64,000 bases of DNA from Enterobacter sp. JUb54 (lineage in GTDB: Bacteria; Pseudomonadota; Gammaproteobacteria; Enterobacterales; Enterobacteriaceae), in the NCBI RefSeq assembly GCF_014298075.1, contig NZ_CP060418.1, positions 3,782,001 to 3,846,000 on the forward strand. Direction: 5' to 3'. Made by a program: the position numbers and the translations under genes. The notes below the pieces were generated by a model. It searched no databases. It was not told where the DNA came from and saw nothing but the letters and a program-made list of their open reading frames with translations. Of this stretch, positions 1 through 8,980 are shown in pieces. Position 1 is the first letter of the stretch, and each line of letters opens with the position of its first letter.

Positions 1-381
1 GACGCCTTTCCAGGCATCGCCCTCCTGACCACGCACGAACTCAAAGGTGCTGTAGCGCGAATGATAGGTCGCGCCGCCGTCACGCCAGTAGTGTTTATGG
101 TCGGTAACCAGATGGCTGTGGATACCGTTTTTCTTCAGTATTTCCGGGACGGAATCATCAAACGGCTCCAGCGGCGACCAGCCACGGTGCAGAAAGTTAT
201 AGCGCCCGGTGTGCAGCTCCCGGCGGGCCGGCATGCAGGGCATACTCCCGACAAAAAAGTTGTCAAAACGTACCGTGCGCTCCCGCAGGCGCTGAAAATT
301 CGGCGTGATGGCGCGATCGCTGCCGTAAGCCGACAGCAATTGCTTATTCAGTGAATCGAACATCAACATTATGGCTTTCAT
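1..381 (-). CDS. Sulfatase family hydrolase, N-terminal part (cut by window edge)
   Basis: The reading frame is open from an ATG at 381 to the window edge, giving the first 127 residues. The protein opens directly with a beta strand and a metal-binding Asp9 (MFDS) and has no signal peptide, so a cytoplasmic location is inferred. Cys49 lies in C-M-P-A-R, matching the C-x-P-x-R sulfatase signature whose Cys is oxidised to formylglycine in Cys-type sulfatases. A good Shine-Dalgarno (AAGGAG) precedes the ATG. It starts 20 bp after the PTS permease gene stops, on the same strand, so the two probably form an operon. A likely role is removing sulfate from a sugar imported and phosphorylated by the PTS. 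The exact substrate cannot be read. Related alkaline-phosphatase-superfamily enzymes such as phosphonate monoester hydrolases cannot be excluded without the C-terminus. Confidence 0.85.
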   Translation of the reverse strand, partial: MKAIMLMFDSLNKQLLSAYGSDRAITPNFQRLRERTVRFDNFFVGSMPCMPARRELHTGRYNFLHRGWSPLEPFDDSVPEILKKNGIHSHLVTDHKHYWRDGGATYHSRYSTFEFVRGQEGDAWKGV

Positions 382-401
382 GCTTTACTCCTTTTCCTCT
401 C

Positions 402-1832
402 TCACGCCGTTTCTTTGTCGTAACCACGGATTTTGCCGACGATGTACGTCAACACAAAAGCGGCGGTACAACCGGTCAACCACGCCATGATGTACTGCAA
501 ATATTTGCCGTCGGCGATCAGCGGCAACGCCGACAGCCCGGCGGCGCCAATGCCGTTGGTCGTGACGCCCAGTAGCACCACCATCACGCCGCCAAATCCC
601 GCCCCGATAGAACCGGTGATAAAGGCAAAGCCGGCGGGAATGTTAACGCCGAAAATCGTTGGCTCGCCGACGGCCAGAATGGAGGTGGGAATGGCGCCTT
701 TGGCTATTTTCTTCATGACCGGATCGCGGGTCAGCATCAGTACCGCCGTCGCCGCCCCTACCATCCCGGCATTGGACATAATCTGGATCGCGAACAGCGG
801 CGCATGGCCGGTGGCGTTAATCATTTCGATATGCACCGGGAACAGGCCGTGATGCAGGCCCAACGAAATTAAGAACGGAAAGAGCGCCGAGAGCACAAAG
901 CCTGCGGCAATGCCGCCGCCGGCAAGCAGACCGTTCAGCCCGTGCAGAATGCCGTCGGAGATAATTCCGGCCACCGGCATAATGACGAACAGCAGCGCCG
1001 CCGCCATCACCACCACCACAATCGTCGGCGTCACCACCACATCGACAATATCCGGGACGATCCGCCGCACCCGTTTTTCCAGCAGGCACATCAGCCAGGC
1101 GCAAAAAATCACGCCAATCAGCCCGCCCTGGCCCGGCACCAGCCCAAAGGCAGTCAGCTGCGGCAGCATCGTCACGCCCCCTAACAGACCGCCCATGATC
1201 GCATTGCCGCCAAACTCTTTTGCCGCCGACATACCGGTATAAATTGCGAGGAAGCCAAATAGCGCTTTCGAGACAATATCGAGAAACTGACTGAGGCCAA
1301 GCAGATGCCGTTGATCGAGCACCACCTGGGTCGGCGAGAGATCGCCCAGCGCGACAACGTGATTCGCCAGGGCCCAGGAGGCCGCCGAATTCACAATGAC
1401 GTTATTGATGCCCATCAGAATACCGGCAGCGATCAGCGACGGCAGAATGGGAACGAAAATATTGGCAATGTGCTTAAGAATAATTTTGGTCCGGGTCTGC
1501 TTTTTGGCTTTTGCCCGCGCCAGCGTGCCCTTTTGCTCCACCGCGCTCAGCGTGGCCTCACCGGGCGGGGTTTCGCCGACGGGCTGCGCCTTCAACATGT
1601 CGTTAATCACATCCGCGACTTTTGTCGACTTGCCCGGCCCGACAATCACCTGCAAGGTGTCGTCTTCCACCACCCCCAGCACGCCGTCGATACTTTTCAG
1701 CGCCGCGATATCAACCTGCGACCGATCGCCGATAGTCATCCGTACCCGGGTCATACAGTTGGTGACATGTTGTAAATTCAACAGGCCACCACAGTGCTTC
1801 ACAATTGCGCTTCCTACCTGGTTGTAGTCCAT
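402..1832 (-). CDS. PTS sugar permease, fused EIIB-EIIC (glucose/sucrose superfamily, MurP-like)
   Basis: This 476-residue membrane permease takes up a sugar and phosphorylates it. The EIIB domain (about residues 1-85) carries the phosphorylated Cys26 in NCMTRVR, the hallmark of the glucose/beta-glucoside EIIB family. A charged linker (about 90-110) leads to an EIIC domain with around ten hydrophobic segments and the conserved GEPTIFG motif. There is no EIIA domain, so phosphate must come from a separate EIIA, as MurP and sucrose EIIBC use Crr. The start was set at MDYNQVG, where the EIIB fold begins and AAGGAAC sits about 8 bp upstream; the frame stays open further upstream but without similarity. 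It resembles MurP most in the EIIB part (VIVGPGK), but substrate specificity is unknown. The adjacent downstream sulfatase suggests a sulfated sugar or amino sugar. Confidence 0.85.
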   Translation of the reverse strand: MDYNQVGSAIVKHCGGLLNLQHVTNCMTRVRMTIGDRSQVDIAALKSIDGVLGVVEDDTLQVIVGPGKSTKVADVINDMLKAQPVGETPPGEATLSAVEQKGTLARAKAKKQTRTKIILKHIANIFVPILPSLIAAGILMGINNVIVNSAASWALANHVVALGDLSPTQVVLDQRHLLGLSQFLDIVSKALFGFLAIYTGMSAAKEFGGNAIMGGLLGGVTMLPQLTAFGLVPGQGGLIGVIFCAWLMCLLEKRVRRIVPDIVDVVVTPTIVVVVMAAALLFVIMPVAGIISDGILHGLNGLLAGGGIAAGFVLSALFPFLISLGLHHGLFPVHIEMINATGHAPLFAIQIMSNAGMVGAATAVLMLTRDPVMKKIAKGAIPTSILAVGEPTIFGVNIPAGFAFITGSIGAGFGGVMVVLLGVTTNGIGAAGLSALPLIADGKYLQYIMAWLTGCTAAFVLTYIVGKIRGYDKETA

Positions 1833-1862
1833 ACAGAAGTTCCTTTTATTATTTTGGCGGCA

Positions 1863-1879
1863 ATTGTTATAACAATATA
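1863..1879 (-). promoter_or_regulatory. Palindromic operator and -10 region of the PTS-sulfatase operon
   Basis: A perfect 14-bp palindrome, ATTGTTATAACAAT (1863-1876), lies 31 bp upstream of the PTS start codon. On the minus strand a TATATT hexamer at 1874-1879 could be the -10 box, so the palindrome would cover the transcription start. This is the usual layout for a substrate-responsive repressor. The regulator is not in the window; it may lie to the left. The function is inferred from symmetry and position only. Confidence 0.45.
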
Positions 1880-1969
1880 ATGATATCACATTTGTGAGTA
1901 AGCTCATAAAATGACCTGTCGTTTATCCGAATTTACGGAGGGGGTAAGCGCGGGGAAAATAAGAAAAAT

Positions 1970-2001
1970 GCAAAAAAAGAGGAGGCACGGGGCCTCCTCT
2001 G
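1970..2001 (-). terminator. Rho-independent terminator of metE
   Basis: A 9-bp stem (AGAGGAGGC at 1978-1986 with GCCTCCTCT at 1992-2000) has a 5-nt loop. On the minus strand it is followed by a run of seven T. It begins 22 bp after the metE stop codon. Confidence 0.85.
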
Positions 2002-2022
2002 GGGATGGATAAGCTGAGGTAA

Positions 2023-4284
2023 TTACGCCTGGCGCAGGTTCTGCGCGGCTTTTACCATGTTAGCCAGCGCCGCGCGGGTTTCCGGCCAGCCGCGGGTTTT
2101 CAGGCCGCAGTCCGGGTTGACCCACAGACGTTCAGCCGGGATACGCTGCGCCGCTTTCTCCAGCAACGCTTCGATCCACTCTACGCTGGGGACGTTCGGC
2201 GAGTGAATGTCATACACCCCCGGCCCGATTTCGTTCGGGTATTCGAACTCTTCAAACGATTCCAGCAGTTCCATATCGGAACGCGACGTCTCAATGGTGA
2301 TCACATCGGCATCCAGGGCGGCGATGGAATCCATGATGTCGTTGAACTCGCAGTAACACATGTGGGTGTGGATCTGAGTATCATCCTGCGCCACCGCGGC
2401 GTTGATGCGGAACGCCTCGACGCCCCACTGCAGATACGCATCCCAGTCGCTGCGTTTGAGCGGCAGACCTTCGCGCAGCGCCGGCTCATCAATCTGGATG
2501 ATGCCGATACCGGCGGCTTCCAGATCCGCCACTTCGTCACGCAGCGCCAGGGCAATCTGTTTGGCGATGGTTTCGCGGCTGACATCTTCACGCGGGAAGG
2601 ACCAGCACAGAATGGTCACCGGACCGGTCAGCATGCCCTTAACCGGCTTGTCGGTCAGCGACTGTGCATACTTCGCCCACTCCACGGTAATGGCTTCCGG
2701 GCGGCTGACATCGCCGATCACCACCGGCGGCTTCACGCAGCGGGAACCGTAGCTCTGTACCCAGCCGTTCTGGGTGAAGATAAAGCCGTCCAGGTGCTCA
2801 CCGAAGTACTCCACCATGTCATTGCGCTCGGCTTCGCCGTGCACCAGAACGTCCAGCCCCAGGCGCTCCTGCTCAACGATCGCTTGCTTAATATGTTCGG
2901 CAATCCCGGTGCGGTAGTTGCCAGCATCCAGATTACCTTTTTTGAAGTCCAGACGCAGGCCGCGGATCTCGGTCGTCTGCGGGAAAGAGCCGATGGTGGT
3001 GGTGGGCCACGCCGGCAGGTTGAAGCGGCTGCGCTGCGCCTCGGCACGTTCAGCGTACGGGCTGTTGCGCTGGCTGTCCTTAGCGGTAATGGCCGCCAGA
3101 CGTTTTTCTACCGCCGCGTTATGAACCCGGGTCGAGTGGCGACGGGCCTGAATCGGCGCGCTCCACGCCTCCAGCGCGGCCGTATCACCGCTGTTCAGGG
3201 CATCGCGCAGCAGGGATAGCTCCTCACATTTTTGCAGGGCGAAGGCAAACCAGCTTTTCACTTCCGCATCGAGGCGAGTTTCAACGCTCAGGTCGATCGG
3301 GCTGTGCAGCAGGGAGCAGGAAGAGGCAATCCACAGCGGGCGTTTGCCGACGATATCTTTGATCTGCGCATACTTCTCGGTCAGATCGGCGCGCCAGACG
3401 TTACGACCGTTGATCAAGCCCGCAGAGAGCAGCCAGTCGGCAGGCAGGCGTTGGTGCAACGCCGCTACCTCATCTTTACCGTGCACCAGGTCAACGTGCA
3501 GGCCCTGAACCGCCAGGTCAGCAATCGTCTCGAGGTTCGCGGTGATACCTTCAAAGTAGGTGGTCAGCAGCAGCTTAACCTGGCCTGAGAGCGCATCATA
3601 CGCTGGCTTGAACGCGTCCAGCCACGCCTGCGGCAGCTCCAGCACCAGCGCCGGCTCATCAATCTGTACCCACTCAATGCCGCGTTTTGCCAGTTCCGCC
3701 AGCACCTGCTGGTAAACCGGCAGAATGTCGTTCAGCAGGGTCAGGCGGTCAAACTGCTCGCCTTTCACTTTACCGAGCCACAGGTAGGTCACCGGGCCAA
3801 GCAATACTGGTTTCACCTTGTGACCGAGCGCCAGCGCTTCGTCCACCTCATCCAGTAGCTGCGTCCAGGTCAGCGCAAATTCCTGACCTTTGCTGAATTC
3901 CGGCACCATGTAGTGGTAGTTGGTGTTAAACCATTTGGTCATTTCCGCCGCTGCCGCCGGTTCACCGGTTGGCGCACGACCGCGGCCAATGCGGAACAGG
4001 GTGTCGATATCGACGGAACCGTCTTTGTTCTGATGACGAGCCGGTACGTTACCCAGCAGCAGGCTGGTGGTCAGAACATGGTCGTACCAGGCGAAATCCC
4101 CGACCGACAACAGGTCAATACCCGCCTGCTTCTGCTGATCCCAATGACGGGCGCGCAGTTCGCGCCCCACCGCCAGCAACGCTTCACGGGTCGAATTACC
4201 CGCCCAGTAGCTCTCTTGTGCTTTTTTCAGCTCGCGACGAAGGCCAACGCGAGGGAAACCGAGGGTATGATTAATAATTGTCAT
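2023..4284 (-). CDS. metE: Cobalamin-independent methionine synthase
   Basis: MetE transfers a methyl group from 5-methyltetrahydropteroyltri-glutamate to homocysteine, the last step of methionine synthesis without vitamin B12, in the cytoplasm. The protein is 753 residues, the same length as the E. coli enzyme, when started at [10 protein letters not shown]. The frame is open for 22 more codons upstream, but that extension only translates an ERIC repeat. Two homologous barrels are present. The zinc site is visible in the C-terminal one, with the H-x-C pair in THMCYC (about 641-643) and Cys726 in [11 protein letters not shown]. The Shine-Dalgarno GAGG is 8-11 bp upstream. It is divergent from metR, which encodes its activator, and three met boxes for MetJ lie upstream. 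Very high similarity throughout; no damage seen. Confidence 0.98.
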   Translation of the reverse strand: MTIINHTLGFPRVGLRRELKKAQESYWAGNSTREALLAVGRELRARHWDQQKQAGIDLLSVGDFAWYDHVLTTSLLLGNVPARHQNKDGSVDIDTLFRIGRGRAPTGEPAAAAEMTKWFNTNYHYMVPEFSKGQEFALTWTQLLDEVDEALALGHKVKPVLLGPVTYLWLGKVKGEQFDRLTLLNDILPVYQQVLAELAKRGIEWVQIDEPALVLELPQAWLDAFKPAYDALSGQVKLLLTTYFEGITANLETIADLAVQGLHVDLVHGKDEVAALHQRLPADWLLSAGLINGRNVWRADLTEKYAQIKDIVGKRPLWIASSCSLLHSPIDLSVETRLDAEVKSWFAFALQKCEELSLLRDALNSGDTAALEAWSAPIQARRHSTRVHNAAVEKRLAAITAKDSQRNSPYAERAEAQRSRFNLPAWPTTTIGSFPQTTEIRGLRLDFKKGNLDAGNYRTGIAEHIKQAIVEQERLGLDVLVHGEAERNDMVEYFGEHLDGFIFTQNGWVQSYGSRCVKPPVVIGDVSRPEAITVEWAKYAQSLTDKPVKGMLTGPVTILCWSFPREDVSRETIAKQIALALRDEVADLEAAGIGIIQIDEPALREGLPLKRSDWDAYLQWGVEAFRINAAVAQDDTQIHTHMCYCEFNDIMDSIAALDADVITIETSRSDMELLESFEEFEYPNEIGPGVYDIHSPNVPSVEWIEALLEKAAQRIPAERLWVNPDCGLKTRGWPETRAALANMVKAAQNLRQA

Positions 4285-4305
4285 TTTTAAGACCTCAATA
4301 TTTTG

Positions 4306-4429
4306 AATCCGAAGGATTTCGGATTTAGGGAAGGCGGCAAACTTGCTCATTCCCCGGGAGCTTACTGAAGTAAGTGACCGGGGTGAGGAAGTGCAGCCAA
4401 CACACCCTAAATTCGAAAGACACAGGATT
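4306..4429. repeat. ERIC element in the metE leader
   Basis: This 124-bp element contains the ERIC2 primer core AGTAAGTGACCGGGGTGAG (4369-4387) and the mirror-image CCCCGGGAGCTTACT just before it, so the middle is a near-perfect inverted repeat. The ends are also inverted repeats: AATCC with ATTTAGGG on the left, CCCTAAAT with GGATT on the right. TA dinucleotides flank it (4299-4300, 4430-4431), as usual for ERIC insertion at TA. It lies between the MetJ operator and the metE ribosome-binding site, so it would be transcribed as a long hairpin in the metE 5' leader. Confidence 0.85.
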
Positions 4430-4430
4430 T

Positions 4431-4459
4431 AGACGTCCAGATGTTTACACATCTATAAT
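4431..4459 (+). promoter_or_regulatory. Three tandem met boxes (MetJ operator) and metR -10 box
   Basis: Three contiguous 8-mers match the met box consensus AGACGTCT: AGACGTCC (4431-4438), AGATGTTT (4439-4446) and ACACATCT (4447-4454). MetJ with S-adenosylmethionine binds such arrays cooperatively to repress met genes. A perfect TATAAT follows at 4454-4459 on the plus strand, with TAGACG at 4430-4435 as a possible -35 box (18-bp spacer). MetJ binding here would therefore block the metR promoter, and it would also lie in the early transcribed region of divergent metE. Confidence 0.8.
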
Positions 4460-4505
4460 TGAAGGTTACTGTATCTTCCTCAAGCGCAACATTTTCATGC
4501 CGAAG

Positions 4506-4518
4506 TGAAGGACTTTCA
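4506..4518. promoter_or_regulatory. MetR-type binding site
   Basis: TGAA-N5-TTCA (4506-4518) matches the palindromic MetR recognition sequence. It overlaps the metR Shine-Dalgarno and the first base of its start codon. On the minus strand it lies upstream of the putative metE promoter (TTGAGG with an AT-rich -10), as expected for an activator site of metE. A weaker copy (TGAAAATGTTGCG on the minus strand) is next to it. Confidence 0.6.
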
Positions 4519-5471
4519 TGATCGAAATTAAACACCTGAAAACGCTACAGGCGTTGCGGAACAGCGGGTCGCTGGCAGGCGCTGCGGCGGCCCTGCATCA
4601 AACCCAGTCCGCCCTGTCCCACCAGTTCAGCGATCTGGAACAACGCCTTGGCTTCCGCCTGTTTGTGCGTAAAAGTCAGCCCCTGCGCTTCACGCCGCAG
4701 GGGGAAATCCTGCTGCAGCTGGCAAACCAGGTGCTGCCGCAAATCACCCGCGCGCTGCAGGATTGCCACGAGCCGCTGCAAACGCGCCTGCGCATCGCCA
4801 TCGAGTGCCATAGCTGTATTCAGTGGCTCACCCCGGCGCTGGAGAATTTCCGCGCCCGCTGGCCGCAGGTCGAAGTGGATTTCCATTCTGGCGTCACCTT
4901 TGACCCGCAGCCGGCCCTCCAGCAAAGCGAGCTGGATCTGGTGATGACCTCAGATATCCTGCCGCGCAGCGGCCTGCACTATTCACCGATGTTTGATTAT
5001 GAAGTGCGCCTGGTCCTCGCGCCGGAGCATCCGCTGGCAGCGAAAACCCGCATTTCGCCAGAGGACCTGGCGACAGAGCTGTTACTGATTTATCCGGTTC
5101 AGCGTGGTCGCCTGGATATCTGGCGCCATTTCCTGCAACCGGCCGGGATCAGCCCGCAGCTGAAGAGCGTCGACAATACGTTGCTGTTGATTCAGATGGT
5201 TGCTGCACGCATGGGCATCGCCGCCCTGCCGCACTGGGTCGTAGAAAGTTTTGAGCGCCAGGGTCTGGTGGTCACCAAAACCCTGGGCGAAGGACTGTGG
5301 AGCCGACTGTACGCCGCGGTGCGCGACGGCGAGCAGCGTCAGCCGGTCACCGAAGCGTTTATTCGCTCAGCGCGGAACCACGCTTGCGATCATTTGCCGT
5401 TTGTCCGGAGTGCGGAGCGACCCAACGGCGATGGACCCACAGTGAGGCCAGGATCACCAGAGCCCCAATAA
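4518..5471 (+). CDS. metR: LysR-type regulator of methionine genes
   Basis: MetR activates metE and other met genes with homocysteine as co-effector. The 317-residue product equals the E. coli length. An N-terminal LysR winged helix-turn-helix (about 1-60; [24 protein letters not shown]) is followed by the periplasmic-binding-like effector domain. It is divergent from metE across a 233-bp control region that holds the met boxes and a MetR-type site touching its own start codon, so autoregulation is likely. Its last 113 bp overlap the 3' end of yigM on the opposite strand, and both C-termini look conserved. Confidence 0.97.
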   Translation: MIEIKHLKTLQALRNSGSLAGAAAALHQTQSALSHQFSDLEQRLGFRLFVRKSQPLRFTPQGEILLQLANQVLPQITRALQDCHEPLQTRLRIAIECHSCIQWLTPALENFRARWPQVEVDFHSGVTFDPQPALQQSELDLVMTSDILPRSGLHYSPMFDYEVRLVLAPEHPLAAKTRISPEDLATELLLIYPVQRGRLDIWRHFLQPAGISPQLKSVDNTLLLIQMVAARMGIAALPHWVVESFERQGLVVTKTLGEGLWSRLYAAVRDGEQRQPVTEAFIRSARNHACDHLPFVRSAERPNGDGPTVRPGSPEPQ

Positions 5472-6258
5472 TAAAGCTCGGCCAGTGAGGCTGCTCCTGC
5501 CAGATGGCGAGGTTAACCAGCAGCCCGGCCGGCACATGCACGTTGTTCATGATGCCCAACGTGCCGGCATCCACCTGCGTCGCCCCGTAGTTCCACATAA
5601 AGTAGCCGAGTCCCGACGCCACCACGCCCAACCACACCAGCACGCTCCACTGTAGCGTCGTGGTCGGCAGCCGTTGCGGATTGCCGAGCATCAGCCAGGC
5701 CGCCACCGCCACCAGCAAGGCCCCCATATAGAACCAGGCAAAGGCGTTATGCTGCGGCATCGGACGCAGCTCCATCAGCCGCTTATAGCCCACCATGCCG
5801 ATCGCAAAGCTGAGGTTCGACAGCTGAACCAGCAGCAGGCCGGTCCAGAAATGATCGCTCACTTTGTCATAGCGAATAATCGCCGCGCCCAGCACCGCCA
5901 GCCCGGCGCTCAGCAGGTATCCCCAGCGCAGCTTACGCCCGCTGATCAGATCATAAATCAGGGTGATATAGAGCGGCGTGAAGACGGTAAACAGCAGAAA
6001 TTCAGAGACCGTCAGGTACACATAGGCGCGGAAGGCCAGCAGATACATGATGCCCAGCTGCATCGCGCCGACCAGCATGTAGAGCACGATGGTCCGCGGC
6101 GATTGCCCACGGGTACGCAGAAACGGCAGGAACACCAGTGCCGCCAGCCCCACCCGCATCAGCACGGAGAAGTAGCTATCGACGCTACCCGCCAGGTATT
6201 CGCCGATCAGGCTAAAGGAAAAGGCCCACAGGTTAGTGGTGATAATCAGTAGCGCCAC
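5359..6258 (-). CDS. yigM: EamA-family transporter YigM (biotin uptake)
   Basis: This 299-residue inner-membrane protein has about ten hydrophobic segments forming two EamA/DMT repeats. The E. coli orthologue is reported as a high-affinity biotin transporter. The start [16 protein letters not shown] matches the family, and the C-terminus ([15 protein letters not shown]) ends in a short basic tail. It converges on metR with a 113-bp tail-to-tail coding overlap, so both reading frames constrain the same DNA. Confidence 0.93.
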   Translation of the reverse strand: MALLIITTNLWAFSFSLIGEYLAGSVDSYFSVLMRVGLAALVFLPFLRTRGQSPRTIVLYMLVGAMQLGIMYLLAFRAYVYLTVSEFLLFTVFTPLYITLIYDLISGRKLRWGYLLSAGLAVLGAAIIRYDKVSDHFWTGLLLVQLSNLSFAIGMVGYKRLMELRPMPQHNAFAWFYMGALLVAVAAWLMLGNPQRLPTTTLQWSVLVWLGVVASGLGYFMWNYGATQVDAGTLGIMNNVHVPAGLLVNLAIWQEQPHWPSFIIGALVILASLWVHRRWVAPHSGQTANDRKRGSALSE

Positions 6259-6346
6259 AATGAATGTCTCTCAGGAAGAAGAGCACTCATTGTAGCGGAG
6301 AGTTCGGTTGACAACTGAACAATAGATGAACAGTCGTCAATCTTTA

Positions 6347-7147
6347 TCAGCCGAGGTAGAGATTGCGCAGGTAGTGCGGCACCGCGTCGTCGGCGTTGCT
6401 GCCGATCACTTCCAGCTCCGGATGCAGGTCTTTCAGCCGTTGGTGCGCGTTCAGCATGATGCAGCCTTTGCCAGCCATCGACAGCATTTCCGCATCGTTC
6501 ATGCCATCGCCAAAGGCGATGCAGTCTTTCAGATGGTAGCCGAGCATTTTGGCAACCGCTTCCAGCGCATGTCCCTTCGACACGCCGCCGGCCATCACTT
6601 CCAGGCAGGTCAGGGTCGAGAAGCTGACGTTGACGCGATCGCCCCAGCGCGCGTTGATCGCCTGCTCCAGCGGCAGCAGATGCTCGTGATCTTCGCAGGT
6701 GAAGAACACTTTGCTGATCCCCTGCGGATCGAGCTCGCCCGCTTCATACAGCTTGTAGTTGAAGACCGCTTCTTTGAAAAAGCGCATCTCTTCCGGACGA
6801 TGGCGGTTCATATACCACTCATCTTCACGGTAGACGTTGGTCACCACTTTCGGGTCGTTACGCATCATCTCAAACAGATCGGCCGCGATATCGCGGTCAA
6901 GGTTATGCGCAAAGATCTGCTGCCCGTCGCTATCGTGCACGCGCGCGCCGTTGGAGGTGATCATGTAGGATTTAATACCGAGATTATCGCGGATCTGCCC
7001 GACATCGATGTAATGGCGACCGGTTGCGAAGACAAAATTGATACCGCGCGCGGTCAACAGCTGCAGCGTCTCTTTTGCGTAGGGGGTTAAGTAGTGATCG
7101 GGAGAAAGCAGCGTGCCATCTAAGTCAGATGCAACAACCTGGTACAT
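6347..7147 (-). CDS. yigL: HAD-family sugar/pyridoxal phosphate phosphatase
   Basis: The 266-residue cytoplasmic HAD hydrolase has the nucleophile motif DLDGT (Asp8, Asp10), a Cof-type cap, and the GDGMNDAEML metal-binding motif near the C-terminus. In E. coli YigL dephosphorylates pyridoxal phosphate and sugar phosphates, and its mRNA is stabilised by the sRNA SgrS during glucose-phosphate stress. In enterobacteria that regulation depends on processing of the pldB-yigL transcript, and here pldB is also directly upstream (66-bp gap, same strand), so it probably applies. Confidence 0.93.
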   Translation of the reverse strand: MYQVVASDLDGTLLSPDHYLTPYAKETLQLLTARGINFVFATGRHYIDVGQIRDNLGIKSYMITSNGARVHDSDGQQIFAHNLDRDIAADLFEMMRNDPKVVTNVYREDEWYMNRHRPEEMRFFKEAVFNYKLYEAGELDPQGISKVFFTCEDHEHLLPLEQAINARWGDRVNVSFSTLTCLEVMAGGVSKGHALEAVAKMLGYHLKDCIAFGDGMNDAEMLSMAGKGCIMLNAHQRLKDLHPELEVIGSNADDAVPHYLRNLYLG

Positions 7148-7213
7148 AAAAATTTTAACCTCTAAGCAGGGCGACGAGCATTTCGCCGGATTAAGAGCCT
7201 GTCCTGGCAGACT

Positions 7214-8206
7214 CTAATTGTGTCGAGTGAAAAAATCGACGATGGCATTCAGCGCGACTGAGCGCATGGCGTCCTTTTCAAAAAGGATCTCATGGTATGC
7301 CCCTTCTATGACAAGCGGCTTATTACCCTCGCAGGGATGACCTGCTGCAGCACGACGTTCGCAATAGCGCTCGTGCATGCGGTTATCGACAACCCGTTCT
7401 TCTTCGGCCTGCAATAACAATGTCGGGGTGGTGTCTTTCTCAACGCCCGCCAGCGCTTCTTCGCCGGCAAGCACGCCCTCACGTACCCAGTGATAGGTTG
7501 GCCCGCCAACGCGCAGCTGCGGTTCATCGGCATAAAATCGCAGGTTACGCTGGTAGCGTTGACGGCTGTGCGTCAACACGTTGACCGAGAAGGGCAACGC
7601 CCGCCAGCGCCCGGTACCGAGCGCGTACTCTTCCCGAATGCGCTGATGGCCCTCAGCCCAGTCGAGAATATGCCGCACCATCCAGTCAGGGAAACGCATG
7701 ACAATGCCAAACATCGGCGCGCACAGCGCAATCGCATCACAATGCGGCTGATGACGCTGCAAAAATAACGTGGCGATCGCGCCCCCCATCGAATGGCCGA
7801 GTATAAACCGTTTTCGCCAGTGACCGGGAGCGACTTCCTGCTGCCAGAGCGCAGCCAGATCGTCGACATAATCGCTAAAGCGCACCACGTGACCGCGATG
7901 GCTGTCGTTGAGGATGCGTCCGGAACGTCCCTGGCCGCGATGATCGATAATCATCACGTCAAAGCCGCTGTGGAACAGGTCATAAGCCAGTTCGGCGTAT
8001 TTCACATAGCTTTCAATACGCCCCGGGCAAATCACCACCACCCGATCGTTATCTTTGACGCAAAAGCGCACGAAGCGAACCGGGACATCATCTACGCCCC
8101 TGAATTCCGCCTCTTCCCGCTGACGCCAGAAATCGGTAAGTGGCCCCATCGTAAAAGCCGCAAACGCGTTTTCTCGCGTGTCCCACTCCTTTTGCTGCTT
8201 GAACAT
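7214..8206 (-). CDS. pldB: Lysophospholipase L2
   Basis: PldB hydrolyses 2-acyl lysophospholipids and also transfers acyl groups to phosphatidylglycerol, at the inner membrane. The 330-residue alpha/beta-hydrolase shows the nucleophile elbow GHSMG (137-141, Ser139), an oxyanion-side DHRGQGRSG, and a C-terminal His in GAYHEILFE. The start was placed at MFKQQKEWDTRENAF by family comparison; the frame is open 8 codons further upstream. It lies upstream of yigL in the same direction and is divergent from rhtB. Confidence 0.94.
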   Translation of the reverse strand: MFKQQKEWDTRENAFAAFTMGPLTDFWRQREEAEFRGVDDVPVRFVRFCVKDNDRVVVICPGRIESYVKYAELAYDLFHSGFDVMIIDHRGQGRSGRILNDSHRGHVVRFSDYVDDLAALWQQEVAPGHWRKRFILGHSMGGAIATLFLQRHQPHCDAIALCAPMFGIVMRFPDWMVRHILDWAEGHQRIREEYALGTGRWRALPFSVNVLTHSRQRYQRNLRFYADEPQLRVGGPTYHWVREGVLAGEEALAGVEKDTTPTLLLQAEEERVVDNRMHERYCERRAAAGHPCEGNKPLVIEGAYHEILFEKDAMRSVALNAIVDFFTRHN

Positions 8207-8315
8207 CGGGTTTACACCCCTGTTAACCACTGAAAATCGTTTTTTTATCGCGCATCAGACAATGCTTACACAATAGCGTATTGTGGCATAAAAACAGACA
8301 ATCAGGGAGTTTCTC

Positions 8316-8936
8316 ATGACGTTCGAGTGGTGGTTCGCCTATCTGCTGACATCTATCATTCTCAGCCTGTCGCCGGGATCCGGGGCGATTAATACCATGA
8401 CGACCTCAATCAACCACGGCTACCGTGGCGCGGCCGCCTCTATTGCTGGTTTACAGGCCGGGCTGGCCATTCATATCGTACTCGTCGGGATTGGGCTGGG
8501 AACGCTGTTTTCCCGTTCTGTGCTGGCCTTCGAAGTGCTGAAATGGGCCGGGGCAGCCTATCTTATCTGGCTGGGTATTCAGCAGTGGCGGGCGGCGGGT
8601 TCCCTCAACCTCAACACCCTGGCGAAGGCACAAACGCGCGGGAAACTATTCCAGCGCGCGGTGTTCGTTAACCTCACCAACCCGAAGAGCATTGTCTTCC
8701 TGGCCGCGCTGTTCCCACAGTTCATCACGCCGGATCAGCCCCAGCTCATGCAGTATCTGGTGCTGGGCGTCACGACCGTCGTGGTGGATATCATCGTCAT
8801 GATTGGCTACGCAACGCTGGCGCAGCGGATTGCGGCATGGATTAAAGGTCCAAAGCAGATGAAGGCCTTGAACAAGGTGTTCGGATCGTTATTTATGCTG
8901 GTAGGGGCGTTGCTGGCTTCCGCACGCCATGCCTGA
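8316..8936 (+). CDS. rhtB: Homoserine/homoserine lactone exporter
   Basis: RhtB is an inner-membrane LysE/RhtB-superfamily exporter of homoserine and homoserine lactone. It has 206 residues, with the signature [12 protein letters not shown] at the end of the first membrane segment and five to six hydrophobic segments. LTNPKS marks the conserved central loop. It is preceded by CAGGGAG at a good distance from the ATG. It converges on rhtC, a paralogue of the same family, with a shared hairpin between them. Confidence 0.95.
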   Translation: MTFEWWFAYLLTSIILSLSPGSGAINTMTTSINHGYRGAAASIAGLQAGLAIHIVLVGIGLGTLFSRSVLAFEVLKWAGAAYLIWLGIQQWRAAGSLNLNTLAKAQTRGKLFQRAVFVNLTNPKSIVFLAALFPQFITPDQPQLMQYLVLGVTTVVVDIIVMIGYATLAQRIAAWIKGPKQMKALNKVFGSLFMLVGALLASARHA

Positions 8937-8943
8937 GAAGTGC

Positions 8944-8972
8944 GTCCCGGTTTACCTCAGGCGAACCGGGAC
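8944..8972. terminator. Hairpin between convergent rhtB and rhtC
   Basis: A perfect 9-bp stem (GTCCCGGTT at 8944-8952 with AACCGGGAC at 8964-8972) lies just after both stop codons. No long T run follows on either strand, so bidirectional terminator function is inferred from position. Confidence 0.5.
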
Positions 8973-8980
8973 ATATCTGC

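Noticed and set aside
4285-4350. N-terminal 22-codon extension of metE
   Set aside because: The extra codons translate ERIC repeat DNA; the conserved start [10 protein letters not shown] has a Shine-Dalgarno and gives the exact family length.
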